Positions 30,849-40,475 are shown, counted from the first letter of the stretch. The stretch is 64,000 nucleotides of DNA from Hydrogenophaga sp. IBVHS2 (GCF_002127215.1 NZ_NFUT01000007.1:44647-108646); one strand, 5' to 3'. Notes: generated from the letters alone by a model not told the origin. Numbers and translations: made by a program.

Positions 30849-31832
30849 TCAGTCGGCGAACTGCCCGGCGGCGTCGATGACGGCCTTGAGCTTCTTCACC
30901 TGGTCGCCCACGAAGGCCTTGTGGCCTTCCGGGGTGACGCGGTTGTCGGTCACCACCAGGGCACCCAGGTCTTCCTGCTTCTTGATGAACTCGGGGTCCT
31001 TCAGGGCCACCTTCAGGGCGTCATTGAGCTTCTTGGTGATCTCCGGCGGGGTGCCCTTGGGGGCGTACAGGCCGTGCCAGATGGTCAGGTTGAAGTCCTT
31101 CAGACCCATTTCCTGCAGGGTGGGGTAGTCCTTGAGCAGCTTGTGCTTGGACAGCGGCTTGGCGGTGGTCACGGCAAAGGCCTTCACCCGGCCGCCCTCG
31201 ATCTGGGCGGTGGTGTTGGTGGTCTGGTCGCACATCACGTCGACCTGGCCGCCGATGAGGTCGTTCATGGCCGGGCCGGTGCCGCGGTAGGCGATGGTGG
31301 TCATGGACTTGTCCAGCTTCACGGCCGACTGCCACATCAGGCCGCACAGGTGCGATGCCGAACCCAGGCCGGCGTGGGCCAGGTTGAGCTTGCCGCCGTT
31401 GGCGCGGATGTAGGCCTCGAAGTCACGGTAGGTGTTGGCCGGCAGCTGCGGCTTGCCCAGCAGGGTCATGGGCACATCGTTGATCATGCCCAGGAACTCG
31501 AAGTCCTCCATGGGCTTGAACTGCTGCTTGCGGTACAGGCTGGTGGTGGCGGCCATGCCGATGTGCCAGACCAGCAGGGTGTAGCCGTCCGGGGTGGCGC
31601 GGGCCACCTTGGTGCCGGCGATGGTGCCGCCGGCACCGGCTGCGTTCTCCACCACGATGTTGGCGCCGCCCAGGGGCTTGCGCATGGCTTCGGCCAGCTG
31701 GCGGGCCACCAGGTCGGTCGGGCCACCGGCGGCAAAGGGCACCACGAAGGTGATCGGCTTGTTGGGGTAGGCCTGGGCCTGTGCGCCGACCGAGACGGCG
31801 GCCGTCAGGGCCAGGGCGAGGAGTTTTTTCAT
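30849..31832 (-). CDS. Bug-family (TctC-type) binding protein
   Basis: A 327-residue periplasmic solute receptor with a 19-residue Sec signal ending GAQAQA. It shows the family pattern NKPITFVVPFAAGGPTDLVARQLAEAM, NIVVENAAGAGGTIAG and TIAYRGTGPAMNDLIGGQVDVMCD. The ribosome site GGAGAC is well spaced. It is a paralogue of the neighbouring receptor but clearly diverged; a terminator between them means independent expression. The ligand is unknown. The nearby CoA ligases and Liv-type transporter suggest an organic or aromatic acid. Confidence 0.92.
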   Translation of the reverse strand: MKKLLALALTAAVSVGAQAQAYPNKPITFVVPFAAGGPTDLVARQLAEAMRKPLGGANIVVENAAGAGGTIAGTKVARATPDGYTLLVWHIGMAATTSLYRKQQFKPMEDFEFLGMINDVPMTLLGKPQLPANTYRDFEAYIRANGGKLNLAHAGLGSASHLCGLMWQSAVKLDKSMTTIAYRGTGPAMNDLIGGQVDVMCDQTTNTTAQIEGGRVKAFAVTTAKPLSKHKLLKDYPTLQEMGLKDFNLTIWHGLYAPKGTPPEITKKLNDALKVALKDPEFIKKQEDLGALVVTDNRVTPEGHKAFVGDQVKKLKAVIDAAGQFAD

Positions 31833-31975
31833 GTGCTGTCTCCGCAGGATGGGGGTGAGGAGCGCGGATGGTAGTTCGGCCCGACCCTCCCCCGTATCGC
31901 GGGAAACACGTAGCGTGGGGTCTTTCCGGGCATGGGTGCTGGAAAACCCCGAGCCCGGCGTGCCCCGGCAGGCCC

Positions 31976-33223
31976 TCACTGGTAGCTGCGGGCGTCCTCG
32001 ATCACCTTGCCGTCGTTGGGCAGGCTGCCCGGCGCCACCAGCTCCACGTCGGCGCGCAGCTTGGTGACGTCGCGCACGGCGGCTTCGATGGCGCTGCGCA
32101 GGCCGTCGCTGCCGCCGGCCGTCTCCACCCGCAGGCACATGCGGTCGTTGGCCATCTCGCCGCTGACCACCAGACGGGCGCGGCCCACCTCGGGGAAGCG
32201 GCGCGCCACGTCGGCCACCTGGCCCGGGTGCACGAACATGCCGCGCACCTTGGTGGTCTGGTCGGCCCGGCCCATCCAGCCCTTGATGCGCGGGGCGGTG
32301 CGGCCGGTGGGGCAGCTGCCGGGCAGCACGGCGGACAGATCGCCGGTGCCGAAGCGGATCAGGGGGTAGTCCGGGTTGAGGGTGGTCACCACCAGCTCGC
32401 CCACCTCGCCTTCGGGCACCGGGTCGCCGGTGCCGGGCCGCACGATCTCCACGATCACGCCCTCGTCGAGCACCAGGCCCTGGCGCGAGGCGGTCTCGTA
32501 GGCCACCAGGCCGAGGTCGGCGGTGGCATAGGTCTGGAACACTTCGACGCCCTGCTCGCGGAACCAGGCAGTCAGGCTGGGCGGGCAGGCTTCGCCGCCC
32601 ACCGAGGCACGCTGCAGGCTGCGGATGTCGGTGCCGGTCTCCACCGCCTTCTCCAGCAGGATGCGCAGGAAGCTCGGCGTGCCGGTGTAGGCGTCGGGCC
32701 GCAACTCGACCATCGCCTGCAGCTGCTGCTCGGTCTGGCCGGTGCCGGCCGGGAACACGGTGCAACCCACGGCCAGCGCACCGGCCTCCAGGATGAAGGC
32801 GCCCGGGGTCATGTGGTAGCTGAAGGCGTTGTGCACCAGATGCCCGCTGCGGAAGCCGGCCGCGAACAGCGCACGCCCGGTGCGCCAGTAGTCGCGCGCC
32901 GTGCCTTCGGGTTCGTAGATGGGGCCGGGGGAGGCAAAGATGCGCTGCATCTTCGGGCCGCGCACCACGGCGGCAAAGCCGCCGAAGGCGTCGGTGGACC
33001 GCTGGGCCTTCTGGCGTTCCAGCAGCTCGCTCTTGCGGGTGACCGGCAGCCTGGCCAGTGCGGCCCGGCTGGTCACGGCGGCAGCGTCCACGCCCCGAAG
33101 GATCTCGCCGAAGGCGGCGCTGTGCGCCTGGGCATGGGCCACCTGGCGGGCCAGGGCGGCCATCTGTTCGGCGTCGCGCTGGTCGGCGCTGCGGGTCTCG
33201 AGCCCGTCGAAGAATTCGCTCAT
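31976..33223 (-). CDS. PaaK-like phenylacetate-CoA ligase family protein
   Basis: A 415-residue adenylating ligase of the phenylacetate-CoA ligase family. Landmarks are YTGTPSFLRILLEKA, SVGGEACPPSLTAWF, FQTYATADLGLVAYE and RIKGWMGRADQTTKVRGMFVHPGQV. The usual nucleotide-binding SSGTTGKP stretch is replaced by ASPGPIYEPEG, as in a divergent subgroup, so adenylation may work differently. It lies 28 bp downstream of livF on the same strand and is the last gene of the transporter cluster. I infer activation of the imported acid to its CoA thioester. Confidence 0.85.
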   Translation of the reverse strand: MSEFFDGLETRSADQRDAEQMAALARQVAHAQAHSAAFGEILRGVDAAAVTSRAALARLPVTRKSELLERQKAQRSTDAFGGFAAVVRGPKMQRIFASPGPIYEPEGTARDYWRTGRALFAAGFRSGHLVHNAFSYHMTPGAFILEAGALAVGCTVFPAGTGQTEQQLQAMVELRPDAYTGTPSFLRILLEKAVETGTDIRSLQRASVGGEACPPSLTAWFREQGVEVFQTYATADLGLVAYETASRQGLVLDEGVIVEIVRPGTGDPVPEGEVGELVVTTLNPDYPLIRFGTGDLSAVLPGSCPTGRTAPRIKGWMGRADQTTKVRGMFVHPGQVADVARRFPEVGRARLVVSGEMANDRMCLRVETAGGSDGLRSAIEAAVRDVTKLRADVELVAPGSLPNDGKVIEDARSYQ

Positions 33224-33251
33224 GGATGTGTCCCGGTGAGAAGTGGGGGTG

Positions 33252-34061
33252 TCAGGCCAGCCAGCGCTTGCGGCGCTTGTAGCTCTTGACGTCCTTGAAC
33301 GACTTGCGCTCGCCCCCGCCCATGCCAAGGTAGAACTCCTTGACGTCCTCGTTGTTGCGCAGGTCGGCAGCGGCTCCGTCCATGACGATGCGGCCGCTCT
33401 CCATGATGTAGCCGTAGTCGGCGTACTTGAGCGCCATGTTGGTGTTCTGCTCGGCCAGCAGGAAGGTCACGCCTTCCTTCTGGTTGAGGTCCTTCACGAT
33501 CTCGAACACCTCTTCCACGATCTGCGGCGCCAGGCCCATGGACGGCTCGTCCAGCAGCACCACGCTGGGGTTGGCCATCAGCGCCCGGCCGATGGCGCAC
33601 ATCTGCTGCTCGCCGCCGGAGGTGTAGGCCGCCTGGCTGGTGCGGCGGGTCTTCAGGCGCGGGAAGTAGGTGTAGACCTTCTCCAGGTTGCGCGCCACTT
33701 CCGCCTTGTCCTTGCGGGTGTAGCTGCCGGTCATGAGGTTGTCCTCGATGCTCAGGTGGGCGAAGCAGTGTCGGCCCTCCATGACCTGCACCACGCCGCG
33801 CTGCACCAGATCGGCCGGCGTGAGGTGCTCGATGCGTTCGCCGCGCAGCTCCACGCTGCCCTTGGTGACTTCGCCGCGCTCGGCCTTGAGCAGGTTGGAG
33901 ATGGCGCGCAGCGTGGTGGTCTTGCCGGCCCCGTTGCCGCCCAGGATGGCCGCGATCTGCCCCTGTGCCACGGTGAGCGAGACGCCCTTGAGCACCAGGA
34001 TCACGTGGTTGTAGATGACCTCGATGCCGTTGACGTGGATGACGGGTTGCGTTGTGCTCAT
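33252..34061 (-). CDS. livF: LivF-type ABC transporter ATP-binding protein
   Basis: A 269-residue ATPase of a branched-chain-amino-acid-type (HAAT) importer. Walker A is GGNGAGKTT at residues 41-49, the signature region is YTSGGEQQMCAIGRAL, and Walker B is VVLLDEPSMGLAP. The C-terminal tail (KSFKDVKSYKRRKRWLA) is more basic and longer than in typical LivF. The ATG at 34061 is preferred because AAGGA sits six bases upstream; an ATG two codons earlier would be too close. It is separated from the binding-protein gene by a 157 bp hairpin-rich gap. Confidence 0.92.
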   Translation of the reverse strand: MSTTQPVIHVNGIEVIYNHVILVLKGVSLTVAQGQIAAILGGNGAGKTTTLRAISNLLKAERGEVTKGSVELRGERIEHLTPADLVQRGVVQVMEGRHCFAHLSIEDNLMTGSYTRKDKAEVARNLEKVYTYFPRLKTRRTSQAAYTSGGEQQMCAIGRALMANPSVVLLDEPSMGLAPQIVEEVFEIVKDLNQKEGVTFLLAEQNTNMALKYADYGYIMESGRIVMDGAAADLRNNEDVKEFYLGMGGGERKSFKDVKSYKRRKRWLA

Positions 34062-34084
34062 GAACATTCCTTGAGAACCATGGA

Positions 34085-34196
34085 TCAGGGCAGCGCGCCG
34101 CCCTGACCGATGTCGCCTCGAGTACCTGGGGACGAGCCCCAGGGCTGCCACGGATCCGGCTCAGCCGGTCCGTCGGCAGCGCCCCCTTGAGGGGGC
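34085..34196. repeat. Cluster of four hairpins between livK and livF
   Basis: Four inverted repeats follow one another: TCAGGGC/GCCCTGA (34085-34106), CTGGGG/CCCCAG (34126-34142), CGGATCCGGC/GCCGGTCCG (34151-34172) and GCCCCC/GGGGGC (34181-34196). The last belongs to a repeat type I recognise from Comamonadaceae genomes. Such stems can protect the upstream binding-protein mRNA or reduce read-through to livF. Confidence 0.7.
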
Positions 34197-34218
34197 AAGC
34201 GAAGCGCGCGGGGGTGGA

Positions 34219-35556
34219 TCAGCTCTGGCAGTCCTGGCCGGTGCGGCGGGTGATCTTCTTTTCAGCCGCGTACTTGTCGGCCGCAGCCTTGACCATCGGC
34301 TTGATGATCTGCTCGTCGGCCTGCAGCCAGTCGCTGCTGAAGACCCACTTGGCGCCGTCCCAGGTGTGGATGCGGGCCCAGTTGGCGCCCACGTGGTCCT
34401 GGCAGCTGGTGGAGACCGGACGCAGCACGTTCTTGAAGCCCAGGGCATCGAGCTTGGCCTGCGTCAGGTTGAGGTTCTCGTAACCCCAGCGGGCCTGCTC
34501 GCCGGTCATGACCTTGCCCTTGCCGAAGCGCTCCTGGGCGGCCCGCACGCCTTCGACGGCGAACATGGCGCTGATCAGGCCGCGCATGTAGAGCACTTCA
34601 CCCACTTCGTCCTTCGGACCGGTGCCCTGGCCCTTGTCGTGCAGCTTGGCGATGATTTCCTTGGCGATGTCCGAGCCTTTCTCGGTGCCGTGCTGCATGG
34701 TGATGGCGTTGTAGCCCTTGGCGCCCTGGCCGATGTCCTTCACATCGGGTTCGGCACCGGCCCACCACACGCCGTAGATCTTCTCGCGCGGGTAGCCGGT
34801 GGCCTGGGCTTCCTTGAGCAGGGTGGAGTTCATGACGCCCCAGCCCCAGTTGATGACGTAGTCCGGGCGGTCGCGGCGGATCTGCAGCCAGGTGGCCTTC
34901 TGTTCCACACCGGGGTGCGGCACCGGCAGCAGGCTCAGCTGGTAGCCGTGCATGGCGGCGCGTTCCTGCAGCGGCGGGATGGCTTCCTTGCCGAACGGGC
35001 TGTCGTGGTAGACCAGGGCGATCTTCTTGCCCTTGAGGTTGTTCAGGCCGCCTTCCTTCTTGCCGATGTGCTGGATGATCACGTCGGCGGCCTGCCAGTA
35101 GGTGCCGGCCAGGGGGAAGTTCCACTTGAACACGCCGCCGTCGGCCGACTCGCTGCGGCCGTAGCCGGCGGTGATCAGCGGGATCTTGTCGATCGGGGCC
35201 TTCTCGGTCAGGGCGAAGGTGATGCCGGTGGACAGCGGCTGGAACACGGTGGCGCCACCGTTCTTGCCTTTCAGGCGCTCATAGCATTCCACGCCACGGT
35301 CGGTGGCGTAGCCGGTCTCGCACTCTTCCCAGCTGACCTTCACGCCGTTGATGCCGCCGCGTGCGTTGGTGAGCTTGAGGTAGTCCACATAGCCGTTGGC
35401 GAAGGGCACGCCGTTGGGCGCATACGGGCCGGTGCGGTACACCAGCGCCGGGAAGAACTGCTCCTTGGCCTGCGCCGTGGCAGTGGCGGGGATCAGGGTG
35501 GCCGACAAGGCGGCGCAAGCCACCGAGACGGACAGAACCAGGTTGTGCACTTTCAT
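34219..35556 (-). CDS. livK: LivK-type ABC substrate-binding protein
   Basis: A 445-residue periplasmic binding protein of the Peripla_BP_6 family. The signal peptide ends near ATATAQA. The mature part begins EQFFPALVYRTGPYAPNGVPFANGYVDYLKLTNARGG. It is about 70 residues longer than amino-acid LivK, with a two-cysteine pattern (ECETGYATDRGVEC and a C-terminal SCQDHVG) seen in receptors linked to aromatic-acid clusters. It is encoded with livM, livH, livG and two CoA ligases, so the ligand is more likely an organic or aromatic acid than leucine. A ribosome site, AGGAGAC, precedes the ATG. Confidence 0.88.
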   Translation of the reverse strand: MKVHNLVLSVSVACAALSATLIPATATAQAKEQFFPALVYRTGPYAPNGVPFANGYVDYLKLTNARGGINGVKVSWEECETGYATDRGVECYERLKGKNGGATVFQPLSTGITFALTEKAPIDKIPLITAGYGRSESADGGVFKWNFPLAGTYWQAADVIIQHIGKKEGGLNNLKGKKIALVYHDSPFGKEAIPPLQERAAMHGYQLSLLPVPHPGVEQKATWLQIRRDRPDYVINWGWGVMNSTLLKEAQATGYPREKIYGVWWAGAEPDVKDIGQGAKGYNAITMQHGTEKGSDIAKEIIAKLHDKGQGTGPKDEVGEVLYMRGLISAMFAVEGVRAAQERFGKGKVMTGEQARWGYENLNLTQAKLDALGFKNVLRPVSTSCQDHVGANWARIHTWDGAKWVFSSDWLQADEQIIKPMVKAAADKYAAEKKITRRTGQDCQS

Positions 35557-35612
35557 CGCTTGTCTCCTATAGGAAGGGTCGTCACTCACACAAAAAACGG
35601 AACGGCAGGGGA

Positions 35613-36689
35613 TCAGTGGGGGAAGGGCCAGAGGCGCAGCTTCTGCTTGGCGGTGCTCCACAGCTTGGCCAGGCCGTGCGGCTCCACGATCAGGAACCAC
35701 ACGATCAGCGCCCCGAAGATCATGAATTCGGTGTGCGAGACCGCGGCGGTGGAGATGGTCACGCCCACCAGATCGCCCAGGGCCGGCAGGAACTGGTTCA
35801 GGAAGATGGGCAGCACCACGATGAAGGCCGCGCCGAAGAAGCTGCCCATGATGGAACCCATGCCGCCGATGATCACCATGAACAGCAGCTGGAACGAGCG
35901 GTCGATGGAGAAGGCCGCCGGCTCCCACGAACCCAGGTGCACGAAGCCCCACAGGCCGCCGGCCACACCGATTATGAAGCTGCTGACCGCAAAGGCGCTG
36001 AGCTTGGCGTACATGGGCCGGATGCCGATGACCGAGGCCGCCACATCCATGTCGCGGATGGCCATCCACTCGCGGCCGATGGCCGATCGCACCAGGTTCT
36101 TGGCCAGCAGGGCGAACACCACCACGAAGCCCAGGCAGAACAGGTACTTCTCGTGCGGGGTGTTGATGGTCCAGCCCAGCACCGACAGGTTGGACACCGA
36201 GACCGAGCCCGAGGAGGCGTTGTTGGTGAACCAGCCGATGCGCAGGAAGGCCCAGTCGCAGAAGAACTGCGCGGCCAGCGTGGCCACCGCCAGGTACAGG
36301 CCCTTGACCCGCAGGCTGGGGATGCCGAAGAACATGCCCACCAGCGTGGCGAAGAAGCCGCCCGAGAGCAGCGCCACGATCAGCGGCATGCCCTCGATGC
36401 GCACATAGGTGTTGTAGGCCATGTAGGCGCCCACCGCCATGAAGGCGCCCGAGCCCAGCGAGATCTGGCCGCAGTAGCCCACCAGGATGTTCACCCCGAT
36501 GGCCGCCAGCGACAGGATCAGGAACGGGATCAGGATGGCCCGGAACATGTATTCGTCGACCAGCAGCGGCACGCCGACGAAGGCAAAGGCGATGAGGGCC
36601 AGGATGACCCAGCGGTCCTGCGCGATCGGGAAGATCTGCTGGTCGGTGCGGTAGGAGGTCTTGAACTGACCGTTTTCGCGATAGAACAT
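35613..36689 (-). CDS. livM: LivM-type ABC permease
   Basis: A 358-residue inner-membrane permease with about ten hydrophobic helices. The central segment INILVGYCGQISLGSGAFMAVGAYMAYN is the LivM family signature (GQxSLGxxAFxxxGAY). GGMGSIMGSFFGAAFIVVLP marks the cytoplasmic loop contacting the ATPase. An unusually long N-terminal extension (MFYRENGQFKTSYRTDQQIFP) precedes the first helix. The livH stop lies 12 bp upstream of its ATG, so the two permease genes are co-transcribed. Confidence 0.93.
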   Translation of the reverse strand: MFYRENGQFKTSYRTDQQIFPIAQDRWVILALIAFAFVGVPLLVDEYMFRAILIPFLILSLAAIGVNILVGYCGQISLGSGAFMAVGAYMAYNTYVRIEGMPLIVALLSGGFFATLVGMFFGIPSLRVKGLYLAVATLAAQFFCDWAFLRIGWFTNNASSGSVSVSNLSVLGWTINTPHEKYLFCLGFVVVFALLAKNLVRSAIGREWMAIRDMDVAASVIGIRPMYAKLSAFAVSSFIIGVAGGLWGFVHLGSWEPAAFSIDRSFQLLFMVIIGGMGSIMGSFFGAAFIVVLPIFLNQFLPALGDLVGVTISTAAVSHTEFMIFGALIVWFLIVEPHGLAKLWSTAKQKLRLWPFPH

Positions 36690-36701
36690 GTTCTGGTCTC
36701 C

Positions 36702-37631
36702 TTACACGCGATCGATGATCTTTTCGCCGAACAGACCCTGCGGCCGGAACAGCAGGAACACCAGGGCCAGCACATAGGCGAACCAGATCTCGATGCCGCC
36801 GCCCACATAGGGGCCGAGGTACACCTCGGAGAGCTTCTCGCCCACGCCGATGATCAGGCCGCCGATGATGGCGCCCGGCACCGAGGTGAGGCCGCCCAGG
36901 ATGATCACCGGCAGCGCGCGCAGGGCCACGGTGGTCAGCGAGAACTGAACGCCCAGCTTGGAGCCCCAGATGATGCCGGCCACCAGTGCGGTGATGCCGG
37001 CCACGAACCACACGATCACCCAGATGCGGTTGAGCGGGATGCCGATGGATTGCGCGGCCTGGTGGTCGTCGGCCACGGCGCGCAGCGCGCGGCCGGTGGA
37101 GGTCTTCTGGAAGAACAGCGAGAGCACGGCGACCAGCAGCGCGGCCACGCAGGCGGCGTACACGTCCTCCAGGTTGATCAGGATGCCGCCTTCGAACACC
37201 GAATCGAACAGGAACACCGGGTCCTTGGGCATGCCGACATCGATCTGGTAGATATCCGAGCCGAAGATGGTCTGGCCCAGGCCATCGAGGAAGTAGGTGA
37301 TGCCCAGCGTGGCCATGAGCAGGGTCACGCCTTCCTGGTTGACCAGGTGGCGCAGCACGAAGCGCTCGATGCACCAGGCCAGCACCGCCATGAGGGCGGC
37401 CGCCAGAACGAAGGCAATGATGTTGCCCAGCAGCTTGTTCTCCAGCCCCAGCCAGCCGGGCACCCATTCGGAGAAGCGCGCCATGGCCAGGGCTGCGAAC
37501 AGCACCATGGCGCCCTGCGCGAAGTTGAACACCCCCGAGGCCTTGAAGATGAGCACGAAGCCCAGGGCCACCAGGGAATACAGCATGCCGGCCATCAGGC
37601 CGCCGATGAGTGCTTCAAGAAAGAAAGCCAT
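36702..37631 (-). CDS. livH: LivH-type ABC permease
   Basis: A 309-residue permease with about eight TM helices. LIGGLMAGMLYSLVALGFVLIFKASGVFNFAQGAMVLFAA is the LivH family opening. RALRAVADDHQAAQSIGIPLNRIWVIVW is the EAA-like loop that docks on the ATPase subunit. The end, FAYVLALVFLLFRPQGLFGEK, is typical. It partners with livM just downstream and follows livG by 17 bp. Confidence 0.93.
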   Translation of the reverse strand: MAFFLEALIGGLMAGMLYSLVALGFVLIFKASGVFNFAQGAMVLFAALAMARFSEWVPGWLGLENKLLGNIIAFVLAAALMAVLAWCIERFVLRHLVNQEGVTLLMATLGITYFLDGLGQTIFGSDIYQIDVGMPKDPVFLFDSVFEGGILINLEDVYAACVAALLVAVLSLFFQKTSTGRALRAVADDHQAAQSIGIPLNRIWVIVWFVAGITALVAGIIWGSKLGVQFSLTTVALRALPVIILGGLTSVPGAIIGGLIIGVGEKLSEVYLGPYVGGGIEIWFAYVLALVFLLFRPQGLFGEKIIDRV

Positions 37632-37648
37632 GTCGTGGGTCTCCGGCT

Positions 37649-38446
37649 TCAGTGGGAAGTGCCGAGGTAGGCGCTGATCACCTCCTCGTTGTTGCGCACC
37701 TCGTCGGGGGTGCCGTCGCCGATCTTCTTGCCGTAGTCGAGCACCACCACGCGGTCGGAGATGTCCATGACCACGCCCATGTCGTGCTCGATCAGCACGA
37801 TGGTGGTGCCGAACTCGTCGTTCACGTCCAGGATGAAGCGGCTCATGTCCTGCTTCTCCTCCAGGTTCATGCCGGCCATGGGCTCGTCGAGCAGCAGCAT
37901 CTGCGGCTCCATGGCCAGAGCACGGCCCAGGTCGACCCGCTTCTGCAGGCCGTAGGGCAGGGTGCCCACCGGTGTCTTGCGGTAGGCCTGGATCTCCAGG
38001 AAATCGATGATGCGTTCGACGAAGGCGCGGTGCTCTTCCTCTTCCTTCTGTGCCCCTCCGATGCCGAACGGGTTGCGGAAGGCCTGGGCCAGCAGGCCGC
38101 TCCTGATGCGCAGGTTGCGCCCGCTCATCAGGTTGTCGATCACGCTCATGCCCTTGAACAGCGCCAGGTTCTGGAAGGTGCGGGCAATGCCCATTTCGGC
38201 CACCTGCCGGCTGTTCATGTGCTTGAAGGTCTGGCCCCGGAAGGTGATGGAGCCTTCCTGCGGGGTGTAGACGCCGTTGATGCAGTTGAGCATGGAGCTC
38301 TTGCCGGCGCCGTTGGGGCCGATGATGGCCCGCACCTCGTGCTCGCGCACATTGAAGCTGATGTCGGTCAGCGCCTTGACGCCGCCGAACCGCAGGCTGA
38401 TGTTCTTGACGTCGAGGATGACGTCGCCGATCTTTTTCTGGGTCAT
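37649..38446 (-). CDS. livG: LivG-type ABC transporter ATP-binding protein
   Basis: A 265-residue ATPase. Walker A is GPNGAGKSS at residues 43-51, the signature is represented by TLPYGLQKRVDLGRALAM, and Walker B is MLLLDEPMAGMN. The insertion LLAQAFRNPFGIGGAQKEEEEHRAFVERIIDFL is characteristic of LivG. It sits 8 bp downstream of the large CoA ligase gene, so the ligase and the transporter are transcribed together. Confidence 0.93.
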   Translation of the reverse strand: MTQKKIGDVILDVKNISLRFGGVKALTDISFNVREHEVRAIIGPNGAGKSSMLNCINGVYTPQEGSITFRGQTFKHMNSRQVAEMGIARTFQNLALFKGMSVIDNLMSGRNLRIRSGLLAQAFRNPFGIGGAQKEEEEHRAFVERIIDFLEIQAYRKTPVGTLPYGLQKRVDLGRALAMEPQMLLLDEPMAGMNLEEKQDMSRFILDVNDEFGTTIVLIEHDMGVVMDISDRVVVLDYGKKIGDGTPDEVRNNEEVISAYLGTSH

Positions 38447-38454
38447 GGGGCTAC

Positions 38455-40401
38455 TCAGGCTGCGGCCTTGACGGGAGCGAAGGTCTTGGCGTCGGCCAGC
38501 TTGAGCGTGGCGCTCACGCTGCCGGTGCGGCCGTCCTCGAACTTCACCTGGGTTTCGATGTACTGCTCGCTCTTGCCGCCGTAGAGGGCGTCCACCAGCA
38601 CGCCGTAGCGGTCGCCGATGAAGCCGCGGCGGACCTTGTTGGTGCGGGTGAGCTCGCCGTCGTCGGCGTCGAGCTCCTTGTGCAGCACCAGGAAGCGGCT
38701 GATCTGGCTGCCGGCCAGCAGCTCGTCGCGCGAGAGGTCGGCATTGACCTTCTCCACGCAGTCGCGGATGAGCTCGTACACCTCGGGCTTCTGGGCCAGG
38801 TCGGTGTAGCCGGCGTAGCTCAGGTTGCGGCGCTCGGCCCAGTTGCCCACGGCGTCGAAGTCGATGTTGACCATGACGCAGACCTTCTCGCGCTTGTCGC
38901 CGAAGGCCACCGCCTCCTTGATGAACGAGAAGAACTTGAGCTTGTTCTCCACGTACTTGGGCGCGAACATGGCGCCGTCGAACGGGCCGCCCATGAGCCG
39001 GCCGACGTCCTTGACGCGGTCGATGATCTTCAGGTGGCCCGAGGCGTCGATGAAGCCGGCATCGCTGGTGTGGTACCAGCCGTCGGCGGTGAGCACTTCC
39101 TCGGTGGCCTTGGGGTTCTTGTAGTAGCCCTTGAGCAGGCCGGGCGACTTCACCAGGATCTCGCCGGTCTCCGACAGCCTGATCTCCACGCCTTCGCAGG
39201 GCACGCCCACGGTGTCGGCGCGGGCCTCGTGGTCGGGCTGCAGGCAGACGAACACGGCGGTCTCGGTGGAGCCGTAGAGCTGCTTGAGGTTGATGCCGAT
39301 GGAGCGGTAGAAGCTGAACAGGTCGGGGCCGATGGCCTCGCCGGCGGTGTAGGCCACGCGCACCCGGCTCATGCCCAGGTTGTTGCGCAGCGGGCCATAC
39401 ACCAGCCAGTCACCCAGCCGATAGGCCAGCCGGTCGGCCAGGCCCACGCTCTTGCCGTCCATGAGGGCCGGACCCACGCGCCGGGCCACGTCCATGAAGT
39501 GGTGGAACATGCGGCGCTTGAGGCTGCCGGCGTCTTCCATGCGGATCATCACGCTGGTCAGCAGGCCCTCGAACACCCGGGGCGGCGCGAAGTAGTAGGT
39601 GGGGCCGACCTCCTTCATGTCGATGGTGACCGTGCCGCCGGATTCCGGGCAGTTCACCACATAGCCCGCCACCAGCCACTGGGCGTAGCTGAAGATGTTC
39701 TGGCCGATCCAGGCCGGCGGCATGTAGGCCAGCACCTCGTCGGCCGGGGTCAGGCGGTCGAAGCGGGCGCCGACGTCGGCCCGGTCGATGAGCGTGCGGT
39801 GGGTGTGCACCACGCCCTTGGGCTGGCCGGTGGTGCCGCTGGTGAAGAACATGGCGGCCACGTCGTCCGGCCGGCCTTGTTCCACCTCCTGGGCGAAGCG
39901 CTGCGGGTGCTCGCCCGCATGGGCCTGGCCGGCGGCCACCAGCGCGTCCAGGCTCTGCAGGCCAGGCTCGTCGTAGTTGCGCAGGCCGCGCGGGTCGTCA
40001 AAAAAGATGTGGCCGAGCTGCGGGCACTGCTCGCGGATCTCGAGCATCTTGTCGACCTGTTCCTGGTCTTCCACCACCACGAAGCGCACCTCGGCGTTGT
40101 TGATGGGGAACACGCACTCGGCCGCCACCGCGTCCTGGTAGAGCGGCACCGGAATGGCGCCCAGCGACTGGGCGGCCAGCATGGAGGCATACAGGCGCGG
40201 CCGGTTGGCGCCGATCACCACCAGGTGTTCACCGCGCCGCAGGCCGGCCTGGTGCAGGCCGCAGGCCAGCGCCTCGACCAGCCGGGCGAGGTCGGCCCAG
40301 GTGGTGGTCTGCCAGATGCCGTAGGCCTTCTCGCGCAGGGCGGGCGCGTCGGGGCGGCGCTGCGCGTGCTCCAGCATCAGCCGGGGGAAGGTGGTTTCCA
40401 T
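38455..40401 (-). CDS. AMP-dependent synthetase/ligase (acyl- or aryl-CoA ligase)
   Basis: A 648-residue ANL-superfamily ligase of the long-chain/FadD15-like branch. The P-loop is FFTSGTTGQPKGVVHTHRTL, the adenylate motif is YGSTETAVFVCLQ, and TSDAGFIDASGHLKIIDRVKDVGRL leads to the C-terminal domain. Its position as first gene before livGHMKF indicates a role in activating the imported acid, which links uptake to metabolism. The ribosome site AGGAGAC is well placed. The substrate is not predictable; aromatic and long-chain acids are both possible. Confidence 0.9.
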   Translation of the reverse strand: METTFPRLMLEHAQRRPDAPALREKAYGIWQTTTWADLARLVEALACGLHQAGLRRGEHLVVIGANRPRLYASMLAAQSLGAIPVPLYQDAVAAECVFPINNAEVRFVVVEDQEQVDKMLEIREQCPQLGHIFFDDPRGLRNYDEPGLQSLDALVAAGQAHAGEHPQRFAQEVEQGRPDDVAAMFFTSGTTGQPKGVVHTHRTLIDRADVGARFDRLTPADEVLAYMPPAWIGQNIFSYAQWLVAGYVVNCPESGGTVTIDMKEVGPTYYFAPPRVFEGLLTSVMIRMEDAGSLKRRMFHHFMDVARRVGPALMDGKSVGLADRLAYRLGDWLVYGPLRNNLGMSRVRVAYTAGEAIGPDLFSFYRSIGINLKQLYGSTETAVFVCLQPDHEARADTVGVPCEGVEIRLSETGEILVKSPGLLKGYYKNPKATEEVLTADGWYHTSDAGFIDASGHLKIIDRVKDVGRLMGGPFDGAMFAPKYVENKLKFFSFIKEAVAFGDKREKVCVMVNIDFDAVGNWAERRNLSYAGYTDLAQKPEVYELIRDCVEKVNADLSRDELLAGSQISRFLVLHKELDADDGELTRTNKVRRGFIGDRYGVLVDALYGGKSEQYIETQVKFEDGRTGSVSATLKLADAKTFAPVKAAA

Positions 40402-40475
40402 CGAATGTCTCCTGTGGCCGGCCGACGCCGGCATTTGTCCCTCGTGGGACATGTGGGCGCATGGTAGGCGGGTGT

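Noticed and set aside
34219..37467. A 1082-codon frame joining the livK frame with sequence upstream
   Set aside because: Only the last 445 codons encode a real protein with a signal peptide; the rest is antisense-frame noise over livM and livH.
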